From NCBI RefSeq assembly GCF_036965165.1, contig NZ_JBALOX010000007.1, positions 8,996-72,995 of the forward strand: DNA of 64,000 nucleotides. Direction: 5' to 3'. The DNA comes from Ferdinandcohnia sp036965165 (GTDB lineage Bacteria; Bacillota; Bacilli; Bacillales; Bacillaceae_L). Shown here one piece after another: positions 32,522 through 41,651 of this stretch. Under the pieces are notes generated by a model. It saw only the letters and a list, made by a program, of their open reading frames with translations, did not search any database and had not been told where the DNA came from. The first letter of the stretch is position 1, and every line of letters starts with the position of its first letter. The translations under genes and the position numbers were made by a program.

Positions 32522-33553
32522 TTGCTAACAGATCGTCAACTATTGATTCTTCAAGTTATAATTGATGACTTTATTAGATCTGCACAGCCAGTAGGGTCAA
32601 GAACATTGTCGAAAAAAGATGGGATTGTGTTTAGCTCAGCAACTATTCGCAATGAGATGGCAGATCTAGAAGAACTAGGATTTATCGAGAAAACTCACAG
32701 TTCATCTGGTAGAGTTCCGTCCGAACTAGGTTATCGATACTATGTGGATCATTTATTATCTCCAAGCCGATTAACTCTAAAGGAAAAGCATGAGTTGAAG
32801 TCAATTTTTACCGAGAAAATTTATGAACTTGAAAAAATTGTCCAGAAATCCGCACAGATATTATCTGATCTAACAAACTATACTTCAATTGTTTTGGGTC
32901 CGGCTTTTACAGAAAATAAAGTAAAGAGACTACAAATTGTTCCAATTAACAATGAAACAGCTGTTGCGATTATCGTAACGGACAATGGACATGTGGAGAA
33001 CCGTACCATATCATTTCCTGAGTCCATCGACCCTAGCGATATCGAAAAGATGGTTAACATTCTAAATGAGCGGCTTGTTGGCGTTCCACTGACTGATTTA
33101 AAAAACAAAATTTATAAAGAGGTTGCTTACCTTTTAAAAACAAATATTCGTAACTATGACACGGTCATTAATGTTTTGGACAAAACACTTACACTTCCAA
33201 CGGAAGAAAAAATGTTTATTGGCGGAAAAACAAACATGTTAAGTCAACCGGAATTCCATGACATTGAAAAAGTTCGCTCATTATTATCGATGATCGAAAG
33301 TGAGCATGAATTTTCAAGACTGTTACGTACTGATAAAGCGGGTATTGATATTAAAATTGGTCATGAAAATAACAATATCGCGATAAATGATTGCAGCCTA
33401 ATAACGGCAACGTATTCTATTGGCAACGAACATCTTGGGTCTATCGCCATTCTAGGACCTACAAGAATGGAGTATTCACGTGTAATTAGTTTGTTGCAGC
33501 ATATGAGTCAAGATTTTTCAAAGGTCCTGACAAAACTGTATCAAATAGAATAG
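32522..33553 (+). CDS. hrcA: Heat-inducible transcription repressor HrcA
   Basis: 343 residues: N-terminal winged helix with QPVGSRTLSKK and SSATIRNEMADLEELG, then the GAF-like core. HrcA binds CIRCE and needs GroEL for activity. TTG 32522 follows AGAGGTGATG, 15 bp after the operator. It is the first gene of hrcA-grpE-dnaK-dnaJ-prmA-rsmE-mtaB. Confidence 0.97.
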   Translation: MLTDRQLLILQVIIDDFIRSAQPVGSRTLSKKDGIVFSSATIRNEMADLEELGFIEKTHSSSGRVPSELGYRYYVDHLLSPSRLTLKEKHELKSIFTEKIYELEKIVQKSAQILSDLTNYTSIVLGPAFTENKVKRLQIVPINNETAVAIIVTDNGHVENRTISFPESIDPSDIEKMVNILNERLVGVPLTDLKNKIYKEVAYLLKTNIRNYDTVINVLDKTLTLPTEEKMFIGGKTNMLSQPEFHDIEKVRSLLSMIESEHEFSRLLRTDKAGIDIKIGHENNNIAINDCSLITATYSIGNEHLGSIAILGPTRMEYSRVISLLQHMSQDFSKVLTKLYQIE

Positions 33554-33640
33554 CAGTGGCTATATTTAGTAGAGGGTCATATGCCCCTCTAATACATATA
33601 CTAGTTATGGTGCGAGACACCTTTAAGGGAGGTGAGTGTA

Positions 33641-34237
33641 TTGGCTAACGAGAATAAAGTTGTGAAAGAAGAAATCGAAATTGAGGAAACAAATGTAGAT
33701 CATGATGTGGTAGAAACGATTGAACAGGCTGAAGCAGAGTTAGTAGAAGAACAAGAAAATGATGTGAATGCCGAACTTTCGAAAGCCAATGAAAAAATTG
33801 CAGAACTTGAGGCTAAGCTAGAAGAGGCAGAAAATCGAATTTTGCGTCAGGTTGCCGACTTTGAAAACTTTAAGAGACGTGCCCGCTTAGATCAAGAAAC
33901 AGCTGCTACATATAGAGCACAAAGCCTTGTGAATGATTTGTTGCCAGCTCTTGATAATTTTGAAAGAGCTCTTCAAGTTGAAGCAACAAATGATCAAGCT
34001 AAATCGATCATGCAAGGTGTAGAAATGGTATACCGCAGTATTGTGGATGCCCTGAATAAAGAAGGGGTAGAAGCAATTGAATCAGTGGGGGCTCAATTTG
34101 ATCCAAATGTGCATCAAGCAGTTATGCAGGTAAGTGAGTCTGATGCAGAATCGAATGTGGTTCTAGAAGAGTTCCAAAAAGGATATAAACTTAAAGATAG
34201 AGTTTTACGACCTTCGATGGTTAAAGTAAACGAGTAA
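33641..34237 (+). CDS. grpE: Nucleotide exchange factor GrpE
   Basis: 198 residues: an acidic coiled-coil N terminus (about 1-75, very rich in Glu), then the GrpE core with LLPALDNFERALQ and EFQKGYKLKDRVLRPSMVKV. It releases ADP from DnaK. TTG 33641 is preferred because the AAGGGAGGTGA site then has normal spacing; GTG 33632 overlaps it. A family 2 repeat and a 2-N gap lie between it and dnaK. Confidence 0.96.
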   Translation: MANENKVVKEEIEIEETNVDHDVVETIEQAEAELVEEQENDVNAELSKANEKIAELEAKLEEAENRILRQVADFENFKRRARLDQETAATYRAQSLVNDLLPALDNFERALQVEATNDQAKSIMQGVEMVYRSIVDALNKEGVEAIESVGAQFDPNVHQAVMQVSESDAESNVVLEEFQKGYKLKDRVLRPSMVKVNE

Positions 34238-34242
34238 CTAAA

Positions 34243-34345
34243 GGCTTAGTGCTTCTGCTTATCGGCGACAAGCATAAGACGAGCGCTGACAGAAGGTTCC
34301 TTTTACCTTCCGAAGCNNAGCCGATGGCGCCTGGAGCTAGACATG
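34243..34345 (+). repeat. Family 2 intergenic repeat, copy g, inside the heat-shock operon
   Basis: CTTATCGGCGACAAGCATAA, GACGAGCGCTGACAGAAGG, AGCCGATGGCGCCTGGAGC and TAGACA. It fills most of the 148 bp between grpE and dnaK. The 2-N gap at 34317-34318 is inside it. It lies in the transcribed part of the operon. Confidence 0.8.
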
Positions 34346-34385
34346 AATAATCTAAAGTTTTGGTTAAATTAAGGAGGAATTTTCC

Positions 34386-36218
34386 ATGAGTAAAATCATT
34401 GGTATAGATTTAGGTACAACAAACTCATGTGTTGCTGTTATGGAGGGTGGAGAACCAAAAGTTATTCCAAACCCTGAAGGTAACCGCACAACACCATCTG
34501 TCGTTTCTTTTAAAAATGGGGAAAGACAAGTTGGTGAAGTGGCAAAACGTCAGGCAATCACAAACCCAAATACGATTATGTCCATTAAACGTCACATGGG
34601 AACAGATTACAATGTAGAGATTGAAGGCAAAAAATATACACCACAAGAAGTTTCTGCGATTCTTCTTCAATACTTTAAATCCTATGCAGAAGAATATCTT
34701 GGTGAAACAGTAACGAAAGCTGTTATCACAGTTCCAGCATACTTTAATGACGCTGAACGTCAAGCAACTAAAGATGCAGGTCGAATTGCGGGTCTTGAAG
34801 TTGAACGTATTATTAATGAGCCAACTGCAGCTGCTCTTGCATATGGTTTAGAAAAAACAGATGAAGATCAAACAATCCTTGTATATGACCTTGGTGGTGG
34901 AACATTCGACGTATCTATCCTAGAACTTGGTGATGGAGTATTCGAAGTTCTGTCAACCGCAGGTGATAATCGTCTTGGTGGGGATGACTTTGACCAAGTG
35001 GTTATCGATTATTTAGTAGAACAATTCAAAAAAGAGAATGGCATTGATCTTTCTAAAGATAAAATGGCATTACAACGTTTAAAAGATGCAGCTGAAAAAG
35101 CGAAGAAGGACTTATCGGGTGTAACTTCTACACAAATTTCTCTTCCGTTTATCACTGCAGGTGAAGCAGGACCACTTCACTTAGAAGTAAACTTAACTCG
35201 TGCAAAATTTGATGAGCTTTCAGCAGGACTTGTTGAGCGTACAATGGGACCAACTCGCCGTGCTCTTCAAGATGCAGGTCTTTCAGCTAGTGAATTGGAT
35301 AAAGTAATCCTTGTTGGTGGTTCAACTCGTATTCCAGCTGTTCAAGAAGCAATTAAGAAAGAAACTGGAAAAGAACCACATAAAGGTGTTAACCCAGACG
35401 AAGTTGTTGCTTTAGGTGCAGCTATCCAAGGTGGAGTATTGACTGGTGATGTTAAAGACGTTGTTCTTTTAGATGTAACACCATTATCACTCGGTATCGA
35501 AACAATGGGTGGCGTATTTACTCGTTTAATCGATCGTAATACAACAATTCCAACAAGTAAGTCTCAAACATTCTCAACTGCTGCTGATAATCAAACAGCT
35601 GTTGATATCCATGTACTTCAAGGGGAACGTCAAATGGCAGCCGACAACAAAACATTGGGTCGTTTCCAATTAACTGATATTCCACCAGCACCACGTGGAG
35701 TACCACAAATCGAAGTAACATTTGATATCGACAAAAACGGTATCGTTAATGTTCGTGCAAAAGATCTTGGTACAAACAAAGAACAAGCTATTACAATCCA
35801 ATCTTCTTCAGGCTTATCTGACGAAGAGGTTAATCGCATGGTTCGCGAGGCTGAAGAAAATGCGGAAGCAGATAAGAAGCGCAAAGAAGAGGTTGAACTT
35901 CGTAATGAAGCAGATCAATTAGTGTTCACAACCGAAAAAACACTTAAAGATCTTGAAGGCAAAGTAGATGCAGCTGAAGTTGCAAAAGCAAATGAAGCGA
36001 AAGATGCACTAAAACAAGCCATCGAGAAAAATGATCTTGAAGAAATCAAAACGAAGAAAGATGCTCTACAAGAAATCGTTCAACAGCTTTCCGTGAAATT
36101 ATATGAGCAAGCACAGCAACAGGCTCAGGGTGCCCAAGGTACAGAAGGTGCCGACCAAGGCAAAAAAGACGACGATGTAGTAGACGCTGAATTCGAAGAA
36201 GTAAACGACGAAAAGTAA
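34386..36218 (+). CDS. dnaK: Chaperone DnaK (Hsp70)
   Basis: 610 residues. IGIDLGTTNSCVAVMEGG and VYDLGGGTFDVSILELG are the nucleotide-binding signatures, followed by LDVTPLSLGIETMGG of the substrate domain; the tail is acidic and glutamine-rich (EQAQQQAQGAQG). It refolds proteins with DnaJ and GrpE. ATG 34386 follows AAGGAGGAA. A terminator-like hairpin at 36249-36288 follows, so dnaJ may be partly separately expressed. Confidence 0.99.
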   Translation: MSKIIGIDLGTTNSCVAVMEGGEPKVIPNPEGNRTTPSVVSFKNGERQVGEVAKRQAITNPNTIMSIKRHMGTDYNVEIEGKKYTPQEVSAILLQYFKSYAEEYLGETVTKAVITVPAYFNDAERQATKDAGRIAGLEVERIINEPTAAALAYGLEKTDEDQTILVYDLGGGTFDVSILELGDGVFEVLSTAGDNRLGGDDFDQVVIDYLVEQFKKENGIDLSKDKMALQRLKDAAEKAKKDLSGVTSTQISLPFITAGEAGPLHLEVNLTRAKFDELSAGLVERTMGPTRRALQDAGLSASELDKVILVGGSTRIPAVQEAIKKETGKEPHKGVNPDEVVALGAAIQGGVLTGDVKDVVLLDVTPLSLGIETMGGVFTRLIDRNTTIPTSKSQTFSTAADNQTAVDIHVLQGERQMAADNKTLGRFQLTDIPPAPRGVPQIEVTFDIDKNGIVNVRAKDLGTNKEQAITIQSSSGLSDEEVNRMVREAEENAEADKKRKEEVELRNEADQLVFTTEKTLKDLEGKVDAAEVAKANEAKDALKQAIEKNDLEEIKTKKDALQEIVQQLSVKLYEQAQQQAQGAQGTEGADQGKKDDDVVDAEFEEVNDEK

Positions 36219-36248
36219 AGCCTTAAAAAATACAGAATTATATGCTTA

Positions 36249-36288
36249 AAAAGTCGAAGTCAGGCCTGTCTTGGCTTTGACTTTTTTT
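36249..36288 (+). terminator. Terminator-like hairpin between dnaK and dnaJ
   Basis: AAAGTCGAAGTCA and TGGCTTTGACTTT form an imperfect stem followed by a seven-T run. It may reduce dnaJ expression relative to dnaK. Confidence 0.75.
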
Positions 36289-36421
36289 GTTGAAAATTAA
36301 TTTTTCTCTCTTTTAATAATTAGATAATTACGAACACTGAAGTATGAAACATGTATTATTGCCTTTTCATAAAAATAAGTGATACAATATTCTTTATGTG
36401 AATGATGCGGGAGTGGATTCA

Positions 36422-37552
36422 ATGAGTAAAAGAGATTATTATGAGGTACTCGGGGTTTCGAAAAATGCTAGCAAAGACGAAATAAAAAAAGCATATCGAA
36501 AATTATCAAAAAAATATCACCCCGATATCAACAAAGAAGCTGATGCTGCTGATAAGTTTAAAGAAATTACAGAAGCATATGATTCATTAACAGATGATAA
36601 CAAGCGTGCCCATTATGACCAGTTTGGTCACACAGATCCAAACCAAGGATTTGGTGGTTTTGGCGGTGGGTCTGATTTTGGCGGCGGATTTGGTTTTGAA
36701 GATATTTTCAGTTCAATCTTTGGTGGTGGAACAAGACGAAGAGACCCAAATGCACCGCGACAAGGGGCAGATTTACAATACACAATGACCTTACAGTTTG
36801 AAGAAGCAGTATTTGGTAAAGAAACAGACATCGAAATTCCAAGAGAAGAAGAATGTTCAACTTGTCATGGATCAGGTGCAAAACCAGGTACTTCACCAGA
36901 ACAATGTTCACATTGTGGCGGTTCAGGTCAAATCAATGTTGAACAGAACACTGCATTTGGAAGAATCGTGAATAGACGAGTCTGTCATCACTGTAGTGGA
37001 ACTGGTAAATTTATTAAGGATAAATGTTCAACATGTAGCGGCTCTGGTAAGGTGAAAAAACGCAAGAAAATCCATGTGAAAATTCCAGCTGGTATCGATG
37101 ATGGTCAACAGCTTCGCGTATCTGGCCAAGGCGAACCAGGTGTAAATGGTGGACCTCCTGGTGATTTATATGTAGTGTTCCATGTACGTTCCCATGAATT
37201 TTTCGAGCGTGATGGAGATGACATTTACTGTGAAATGCCATTAACCTTTGCCCAAGCTGCATTAGGTGATGAAGTTGAAGTACCCACCTTACATGGAAAA
37301 GTAAAACTAAAAATACCTGCTGGTACTCAAACAGGAACAAAATTCCGTCTTCGTGGCAAGGGTGTTCCGAATGTTCGTGGATATGGTCAAGGTGACCAGC
37401 ATATTCACGTACGTGTCATTACCCCAACAAAGCTTACAGAAAAGCAAAAACAATTGCTCCGTGAGTTTACAGAAATAAGCGGGAATGGAGTACCAGATGA
37501 ACAACATGATAATTTTTTCGCAAAAGTAAAACGAGCATTTAAAGGTGAATAA
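36422..37552 (+). CDS. dnaJ: Chaperone DnaJ (Hsp40)
   Basis: 376 residues: J-domain with HPD in KKYHPDINKEA, a Gly/Phe-rich linker (GGFGGGSDFGGGFGFED), four CxxCxGxG zinc repeats (first CSTCHGSGAKPG) and the C-terminal substrate domain. It stimulates DnaK ATPase. ATG 36422 follows GCGGGAGTGG; an in-frame GTG eight codons upstream is less likely. Downstream genes prmA, rsmE and mtaB are close. Confidence 0.98.
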   Translation: MSKRDYYEVLGVSKNASKDEIKKAYRKLSKKYHPDINKEADAADKFKEITEAYDSLTDDNKRAHYDQFGHTDPNQGFGGFGGGSDFGGGFGFEDIFSSIFGGGTRRRDPNAPRQGADLQYTMTLQFEEAVFGKETDIEIPREEECSTCHGSGAKPGTSPEQCSHCGGSGQINVEQNTAFGRIVNRRVCHHCSGTGKFIKDKCSTCSGSGKVKKRKKIHVKIPAGIDDGQQLRVSGQGEPGVNGGPPGDLYVVFHVRSHEFFERDGDDIYCEMPLTFAQAALGDEVEVPTLHGKVKLKIPAGTQTGTKFRLRGKGVPNVRGYGQGDQHIHVRVITPTKLTEKQKQLLREFTEISGNGVPDEQHDNFFAKVKRAFKGE

Positions 37553-37584
37553 CCTCGTATAGAAATGGATTGGAGTTGGTAGAT

Positions 37585-38529
37585 ATGAAATGGTCAGAAA
37601 TTAGCATTCATACAACACAGGAGGCGGTGGAGCCAGTATCGAATATCCTTCACGAAGCCGGGGCAAGTGGAGTCGTTATCGAAGATCCATTCGACCTAAC
37701 TAAGGAACGAGAAAATGTGTTTGGTGAAATCTACCAACTTAATCCAGATGATTACCCTAATGAAGGTGTCATCGTGAAAGCATATCTCCCTGTCAATAGC
37801 TTCCTAGGAGAAACGGTTGACGGGATAAAAGAAGCGATTAACAACCTTTTGCTTTTTGATATTGATTTGGGTCATAATAAAATCACCATAAGTGAAGTTC
37901 ATGAGGAAGAATGGGCTACAGCATGGAAAAAATATTATCACCCTGTAAAAATATCGGAGAAATTCACCATCGTACCGACATGGGAAATGTATGAGCCTGT
38001 TCATAGTGATGAATTAATTATCGAGCTAGATCCTGGAATGGCATTTGGAACAGGTACACATCCGACAACTGTTATGAGTATACAAGCACTTGAGCGAACA
38101 GTAAAACAGGGAGATACAATTATCGATGTTGGGACTGGTTCTGGTGTACTAAGCATAGCTGCTGCCATGCTCGGCGCAAACTCTATAAAAGCTCTTGATT
38201 TAGACGTGGTAGCTGTCGAAAGTGCAAAACTTAATATAAAGCTAAACAAAGTGCATGAAGCAGTTACTGTTTCTCAAAATAATCTTCTTGATAATATAGA
38301 AGGACCAGTGGATCTTATTGTGGCGAATATTCTTGCTGAAATCATTGTCCGCTTTACAGACGATGCAGCGAAAATCCTAAAACCAAATGGAGCATTCATT
38401 GTATCTGGTATCATTAATACGAAAAAGCAAGAAGTGAAGGACAGTCTTGTAGCATCAGGCTTTACAATTGAGGAAGTGCTTGTCATGGAAGACTGGGTAT
38501 CAATGATTGCTAGAAAGAAAAGCGAGTAA
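37585..38529 (+). CDS. prmA: Ribosomal protein L11 methyltransferase
   Basis: 314 residues. DPGMAFGTGTHPTT and IIDVGTGSGVLSIAAAMLGA are the PrmA AdoMet motifs. It methylates lysines and the N terminus of L11. ATG 37585 follows TTGGAGTTGG; the frame could extend five codons upstream without a site. Part of the dnaJ-prmA-rsmE-mtaB block. Confidence 0.96.
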   Translation: MKWSEISIHTTQEAVEPVSNILHEAGASGVVIEDPFDLTKERENVFGEIYQLNPDDYPNEGVIVKAYLPVNSFLGETVDGIKEAINNLLLFDIDLGHNKITISEVHEEEWATAWKKYYHPVKISEKFTIVPTWEMYEPVHSDELIIELDPGMAFGTGTHPTTVMSIQALERTVKQGDTIIDVGTGSGVLSIAAAMLGANSIKALDLDVVAVESAKLNIKLNKVHEAVTVSQNNLLDNIEGPVDLIVANILAEIIVRFTDDAAKILKPNGAFIVSGIINTKKQEVKDSLVASGFTIEEVLVMEDWVSMIARKKSE

Positions 38530-38558
38530 GGGATTCTCATAGGTGGTGGAATAAAAAA

Positions 38559-39302
38559 ATGCAGCGATATTTCGTCGATCATATGAGCGAAACTGGGGCG
38601 ACAATTACCGGTGAAGATGTTCATCATATAACACGAGTCATGAGAATGTCAGTTGGAGATGCCATTTTTTGTTGCTATAATGGAAAAGTAGCACGTTGTG
38701 CAATTACTGAAATTACCAATGATGTGATTTTGGCAAATGTTGTAGAATGGGTAGAGAACTCGAATGAGCTCCCTATTAAGTTATGTATTGCAAGCGGATT
38801 GCCAAAAGGGGATAAGCTTGAATATGTCATTCAAAAAGGGACGGAGCTTGGGGCATCTGAGTTTGTCCCTTTTGTTGCGGCCCGTTCAATTGTCAAATGG
38901 GATGATAAAAAAGGACAAAAAAAGGTTGAGCGCTGGGGGAAAATTGCAAAGGAAGCGGCAGAGCAATCACACCGTGCAATGGTTCCTGAAGTTAGTATAC
39001 CTTTGTCTTTTAAAGAATTATTATCTTATAGTCAATCCTTTACTTATCAGGTAGTAGCTTATGAAGAGGATGCAAAGCGCGGTGAAAGTTCAAATCTAGC
39101 ACGTGTATTATCACAATTGAAACACGGTGAATCCCTTTTTGTTGTGATTGGACCCGAAGGTGGTCTAACTGAAAAAGAGGTATCAACTTTAATAGAGAAT
39201 GGATTTATATCCTGTAGCTTTGGTCCAAGAATTTTACGAACTGAGACAGCACCATTGTATGTTTTATCAGCGGTGTCATTTTATTTTGAATTAGCGAGGT
39301 GA
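38559..39302 (+). CDS. rsmE: 16S rRNA (uracil(1498)-N(3))-methyltransferase
   Basis: 247 residues, SPOUT-class: HHITRVMRMSVGDAI at the N-terminal PUA-like part and VVIGPEGGLTEKE with LGPRILRTETAPLY-like FGPRILRTETAPLYVL at the knot. It methylates U1498 in the 30S subunit. ATG 38559 follows TAGGTGGTGGAAT. Its end overlaps the region of the mtaB ribosome binding site. Confidence 0.95.
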   Translation: MQRYFVDHMSETGATITGEDVHHITRVMRMSVGDAIFCCYNGKVARCAITEITNDVILANVVEWVENSNELPIKLCIASGLPKGDKLEYVIQKGTELGASEFVPFVAARSIVKWDDKKGQKKVERWGKIAKEAAEQSHRAMVPEVSIPLSFKELLSYSQSFTYQVVAYEEDAKRGESSNLARVLSQLKHGESLFVVIGPEGGLTEKEVSTLIENGFISCSFGPRILRTETAPLYVLSAVSFYFELAR

Positions 39303-39307
39303 CAATC

Positions 39308-40672
39308 ATGTCATTAGTTGCATTCCATACATTAGGATGTAAAGTCAATCATTATGAAACAGAAGCAATTTGGCAGCTATTTAAAGAAAATGGGTATGAG
39401 CGTGCCGATTTTGAAAGTACTGCAGATGTGTATGTTATTAATACTTGTACTGTTACAAACACAGGAGATAAAAAGAGTAGACAGGTCATACGTCGAGCAA
39501 TCCGTAAGAACCCTGATGCTGTTATTTGTGTTACAGGCTGTTATGCACAAACATCACCAGCAGAAATCATGGCGATCCCAGGTGTTGATATTGTTGTAGG
39601 AACACAGGATCGAAAGAAAATGCTAGATTATATCGAGCAATACAAAGAAGAGCGCAGTCCAATTAATGGCGTAGGTAATATTATGAAAACACGTGTATAT
39701 GAAGAACTAGATGTGCCTTCATTTACAGACCGTACACGTGCTTCATTAAAAATTCAAGAGGGTTGTAACAATTTTTGTACCTTCTGTATCATTCCGTGGG
39801 CGCGTGGTTTAATGCGTTCCAGGGATCCTGAAGAAGTAATTAAACAAGCACAACAGCTTGTTAATGCAGGATATAAAGAGATTGTCTTAACTGGTATCCA
39901 TACAGGTGGCTATGGTGAGGATATGAAGGATTACAATCTAGCTGCCCTTTTACGTGACCTCGAATCTAAGGTAATTGGCCTTAAGAGAATTCGTATTTCT
40001 TCCATCGAAGCTAGCCAAATCACCGATGAAATTATTGAAGTACTTGATCAATCAACAAAAGTAGTAAGACATCTACACGTTCCATTACAATCTGGTTCAA
40101 ACACTGTGTTAAAACGTATGAGACGTAAATACACCATGGAATTCTTTGCTGAGCGTTTAACAAAACTTCGTCAAGCATTACCGGGATTAGCGTTAACGTC
40201 TGATGTAATCGTTGGTTTTCCAGGTGAGACAGAAGAAGAGTTTATGGAAACTTATAATTTTGTAAAAGAACATAAATTCTCTGAATTACATGTTTTCCCA
40301 TACTCAAAGCGTACTGGTACACCTGCAGCGAGAATGGAAGACCAAATTGATGAAGAAGTGAAGAATGAGCGTGTACACCGCCTCATTTCACTATCTGATC
40401 AATTAGCGAAGGAATATGCATCTAATTACGAAGGAGAAGTATTAGAGGTTATTCCTGAAGAGCTAGACAAGGACAATCCAAACAGTGGTTTATATATTGG
40501 TTATACGGACAACTATCTAAAAGTGAAATTCGATGCAACTGAAGATATGATTGGTAAAATCGTAAAAGTTAAAATCACGAAGGCGGGTTACCCATATAAC
40601 GAAGGTCAATTTGTAAAAGTTGATACTGACCTTTCTGTTGAAGTAGAAGAAGAAGAAAGAACTACGGCGTAA
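39308..40672 (+). CDS. mtaB: tRNA threonylcarbamoyladenosine methylthiotransferase
   Basis: 454 residues. An N-terminal UPF0004 domain (HTLGCKVNHYETEAIWQLF), a radical SAM cluster CNNFCTFC (CxxxCxxC), and a C-terminal TRAM domain. It makes ms2t6A37 in tRNA (YqeV in B. subtilis). ATG 39308 follows GCGAGGTGACAATC; reading from GTG 39299 would put the start inside that site. Terminator at 40686-40720. Confidence 0.96.
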   Translation: MSLVAFHTLGCKVNHYETEAIWQLFKENGYERADFESTADVYVINTCTVTNTGDKKSRQVIRRAIRKNPDAVICVTGCYAQTSPAEIMAIPGVDIVVGTQDRKKMLDYIEQYKEERSPINGVGNIMKTRVYEELDVPSFTDRTRASLKIQEGCNNFCTFCIIPWARGLMRSRDPEEVIKQAQQLVNAGYKEIVLTGIHTGGYGEDMKDYNLAALLRDLESKVIGLKRIRISSIEASQITDEIIEVLDQSTKVVRHLHVPLQSGSNTVLKRMRRKYTMEFFAERLTKLRQALPGLALTSDVIVGFPGETEEEFMETYNFVKEHKFSELHVFPYSKRTGTPAARMEDQIDEEVKNERVHRLISLSDQLAKEYASNYEGEVLEVIPEELDKDNPNSGLYIGYTDNYLKVKFDATEDMIGKIVKVKITKAGYPYNEGQFVKVDTDLSVEVEEEERTTA

Positions 40673-40685
40673 GATAAAGTAATGA

Positions 40686-40720
40686 AAAGAAGTTAATCAT
40701 TGATTAGCTTCTTTTTTTTT
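40686..40720 (+). terminator. Terminator after mtaB
   Basis: AAGAAGTTAATCA and TGATTAGCTTCTT form a stem with one bulge, then ten T. It closes the heat-shock operon. Confidence 0.85.
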
Positions 40721-40816
40721 ACACATAATATAAACATTTAAGTGCTATGCATCCTGTAGCAACAATGATATGATGTTAGAGGTACGTACAACTAAAAGTA
40801 AAAGGAGAAATACATA

Positions 40817-41442
40817 ATGACGAATATTGCAAAAATGATTGACCATACAGCTTTAAAAGCAGACACTACGAAAGCGCAAATTGAAAAGCTTTGTGCAGAG
40901 GCAAAAGAATATGGATTTATGTCTGTTTGTGTGAATCCAACATGGGTAGAAACTGCAGCTAGTCTTTTAAAAGATTCAGAAGTGAAGGTTTGTACAGTTA
41001 TCGGCTTTCCGTTAGGAGCTAGTACTACAGCTACTAAAGCATTTGAAACAAAGGATGCCATTGAAAAAGGAGCAACTGAAGTGGATATGGTTATTAATAT
41101 CGGTGCCCTTAAGGATCAAAATGACGAATTTGTTGAAAATGACATCCGAGCTGTTGTGGAAGCGGCAAAAGGCAAAGCACTTACAAAGGTAATTATCGAA
41201 ACAGGTCTACTAACTGACGAGGAAAAAGTAAGAGCCTGTGAGCTATCCGTTAAAGCCGGAGCAGATTTTGTGAAAACATCTACTGGCTTCGGGGCAGGTG
41301 GAGCAACTGTGGAAGACATTCGTTTAATGCGAAAGACAGTCGGACCGGATATCGGAGTAAAAGCATCTGGCGGAGTTCGTGATGTAAAAGGCACCCAAGA
41401 CATGATCGAAGCAGGAGCAACAAGAATTGGCGCGAGTGCAGG
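40817..41442 (+). CDS. deoC: Deoxyribose-phosphate aldolase, 3' end lost in gap
   Basis: 209 residues visible before a 62-N gap. TIM-barrel aldolase: Schiff-base Lys153 in DFVKTSTGFG; VKASGGVRDV and ATRIGASAG near the end. It splits 2-deoxyribose-5-phosphate to acetaldehyde and glyceraldehyde-3-phosphate. The family is about 223 residues, so only around 15 should be missing. ATG 40817 follows AAAGGAGAAA. The sequence right after the gap is repeat copy D, so the true stop is not visible. Confidence 0.93.
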
Positions 41443-41504
41443 NNNNNNNNNNNNNNNNNNNNNNNNNNNNNNNNNNNNNNNNNNNNNNNNNNNNNNNNNN
41501 NNNN

Positions 41505-41620
41505 TTTTCGGGCAGTAAGTTCAAAGACTATAAACGCCACTTCCTGTGGCAACGGCTTTATGACCCACATCCTGTGGTCCTAAAATTTGGGCGGCAAATA
41601 CGCTAATGCGTATTTGGATT
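41505..41620 (+). repeat. Family 1 structured repeat, copy D (3' part)
   Basis: The copy read through the central hairpin: TTTTCGGGC, TTCAAAGACTATAAAC, GCCAC-ttcct-GTGGC (41536-41550), AACGGCTTTATGACCCACATC, then TAAAATTTGGGC and the perfect nine-pair hairpin CAAATACGC-taat-GCGTATTTG (41595-41616). Its 5' part lies in the 62-N gap after deoC. Confidence 0.85.
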
Positions 41621-41621
41621 A

Positions 41622-41651
41622 GGAAGCTGGCCGAAAACGGCCAGCTTTTCC
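41622..41651. terminator. Terminator between deoC and the Na/Pi cotransporter gene
   Basis: GGAAGCTGGCCG (41622-41633) pairs with CGGCCAGCTTTTCC, ending near 41651, with a T run. Serves convergent genes. Confidence 0.85.

Noticed and set aside
36249..36420. Independent heat-shock operator before dnaJ
   Set aside because: No second CIRCE inverted repeat is present; only the single copy before hrcA.
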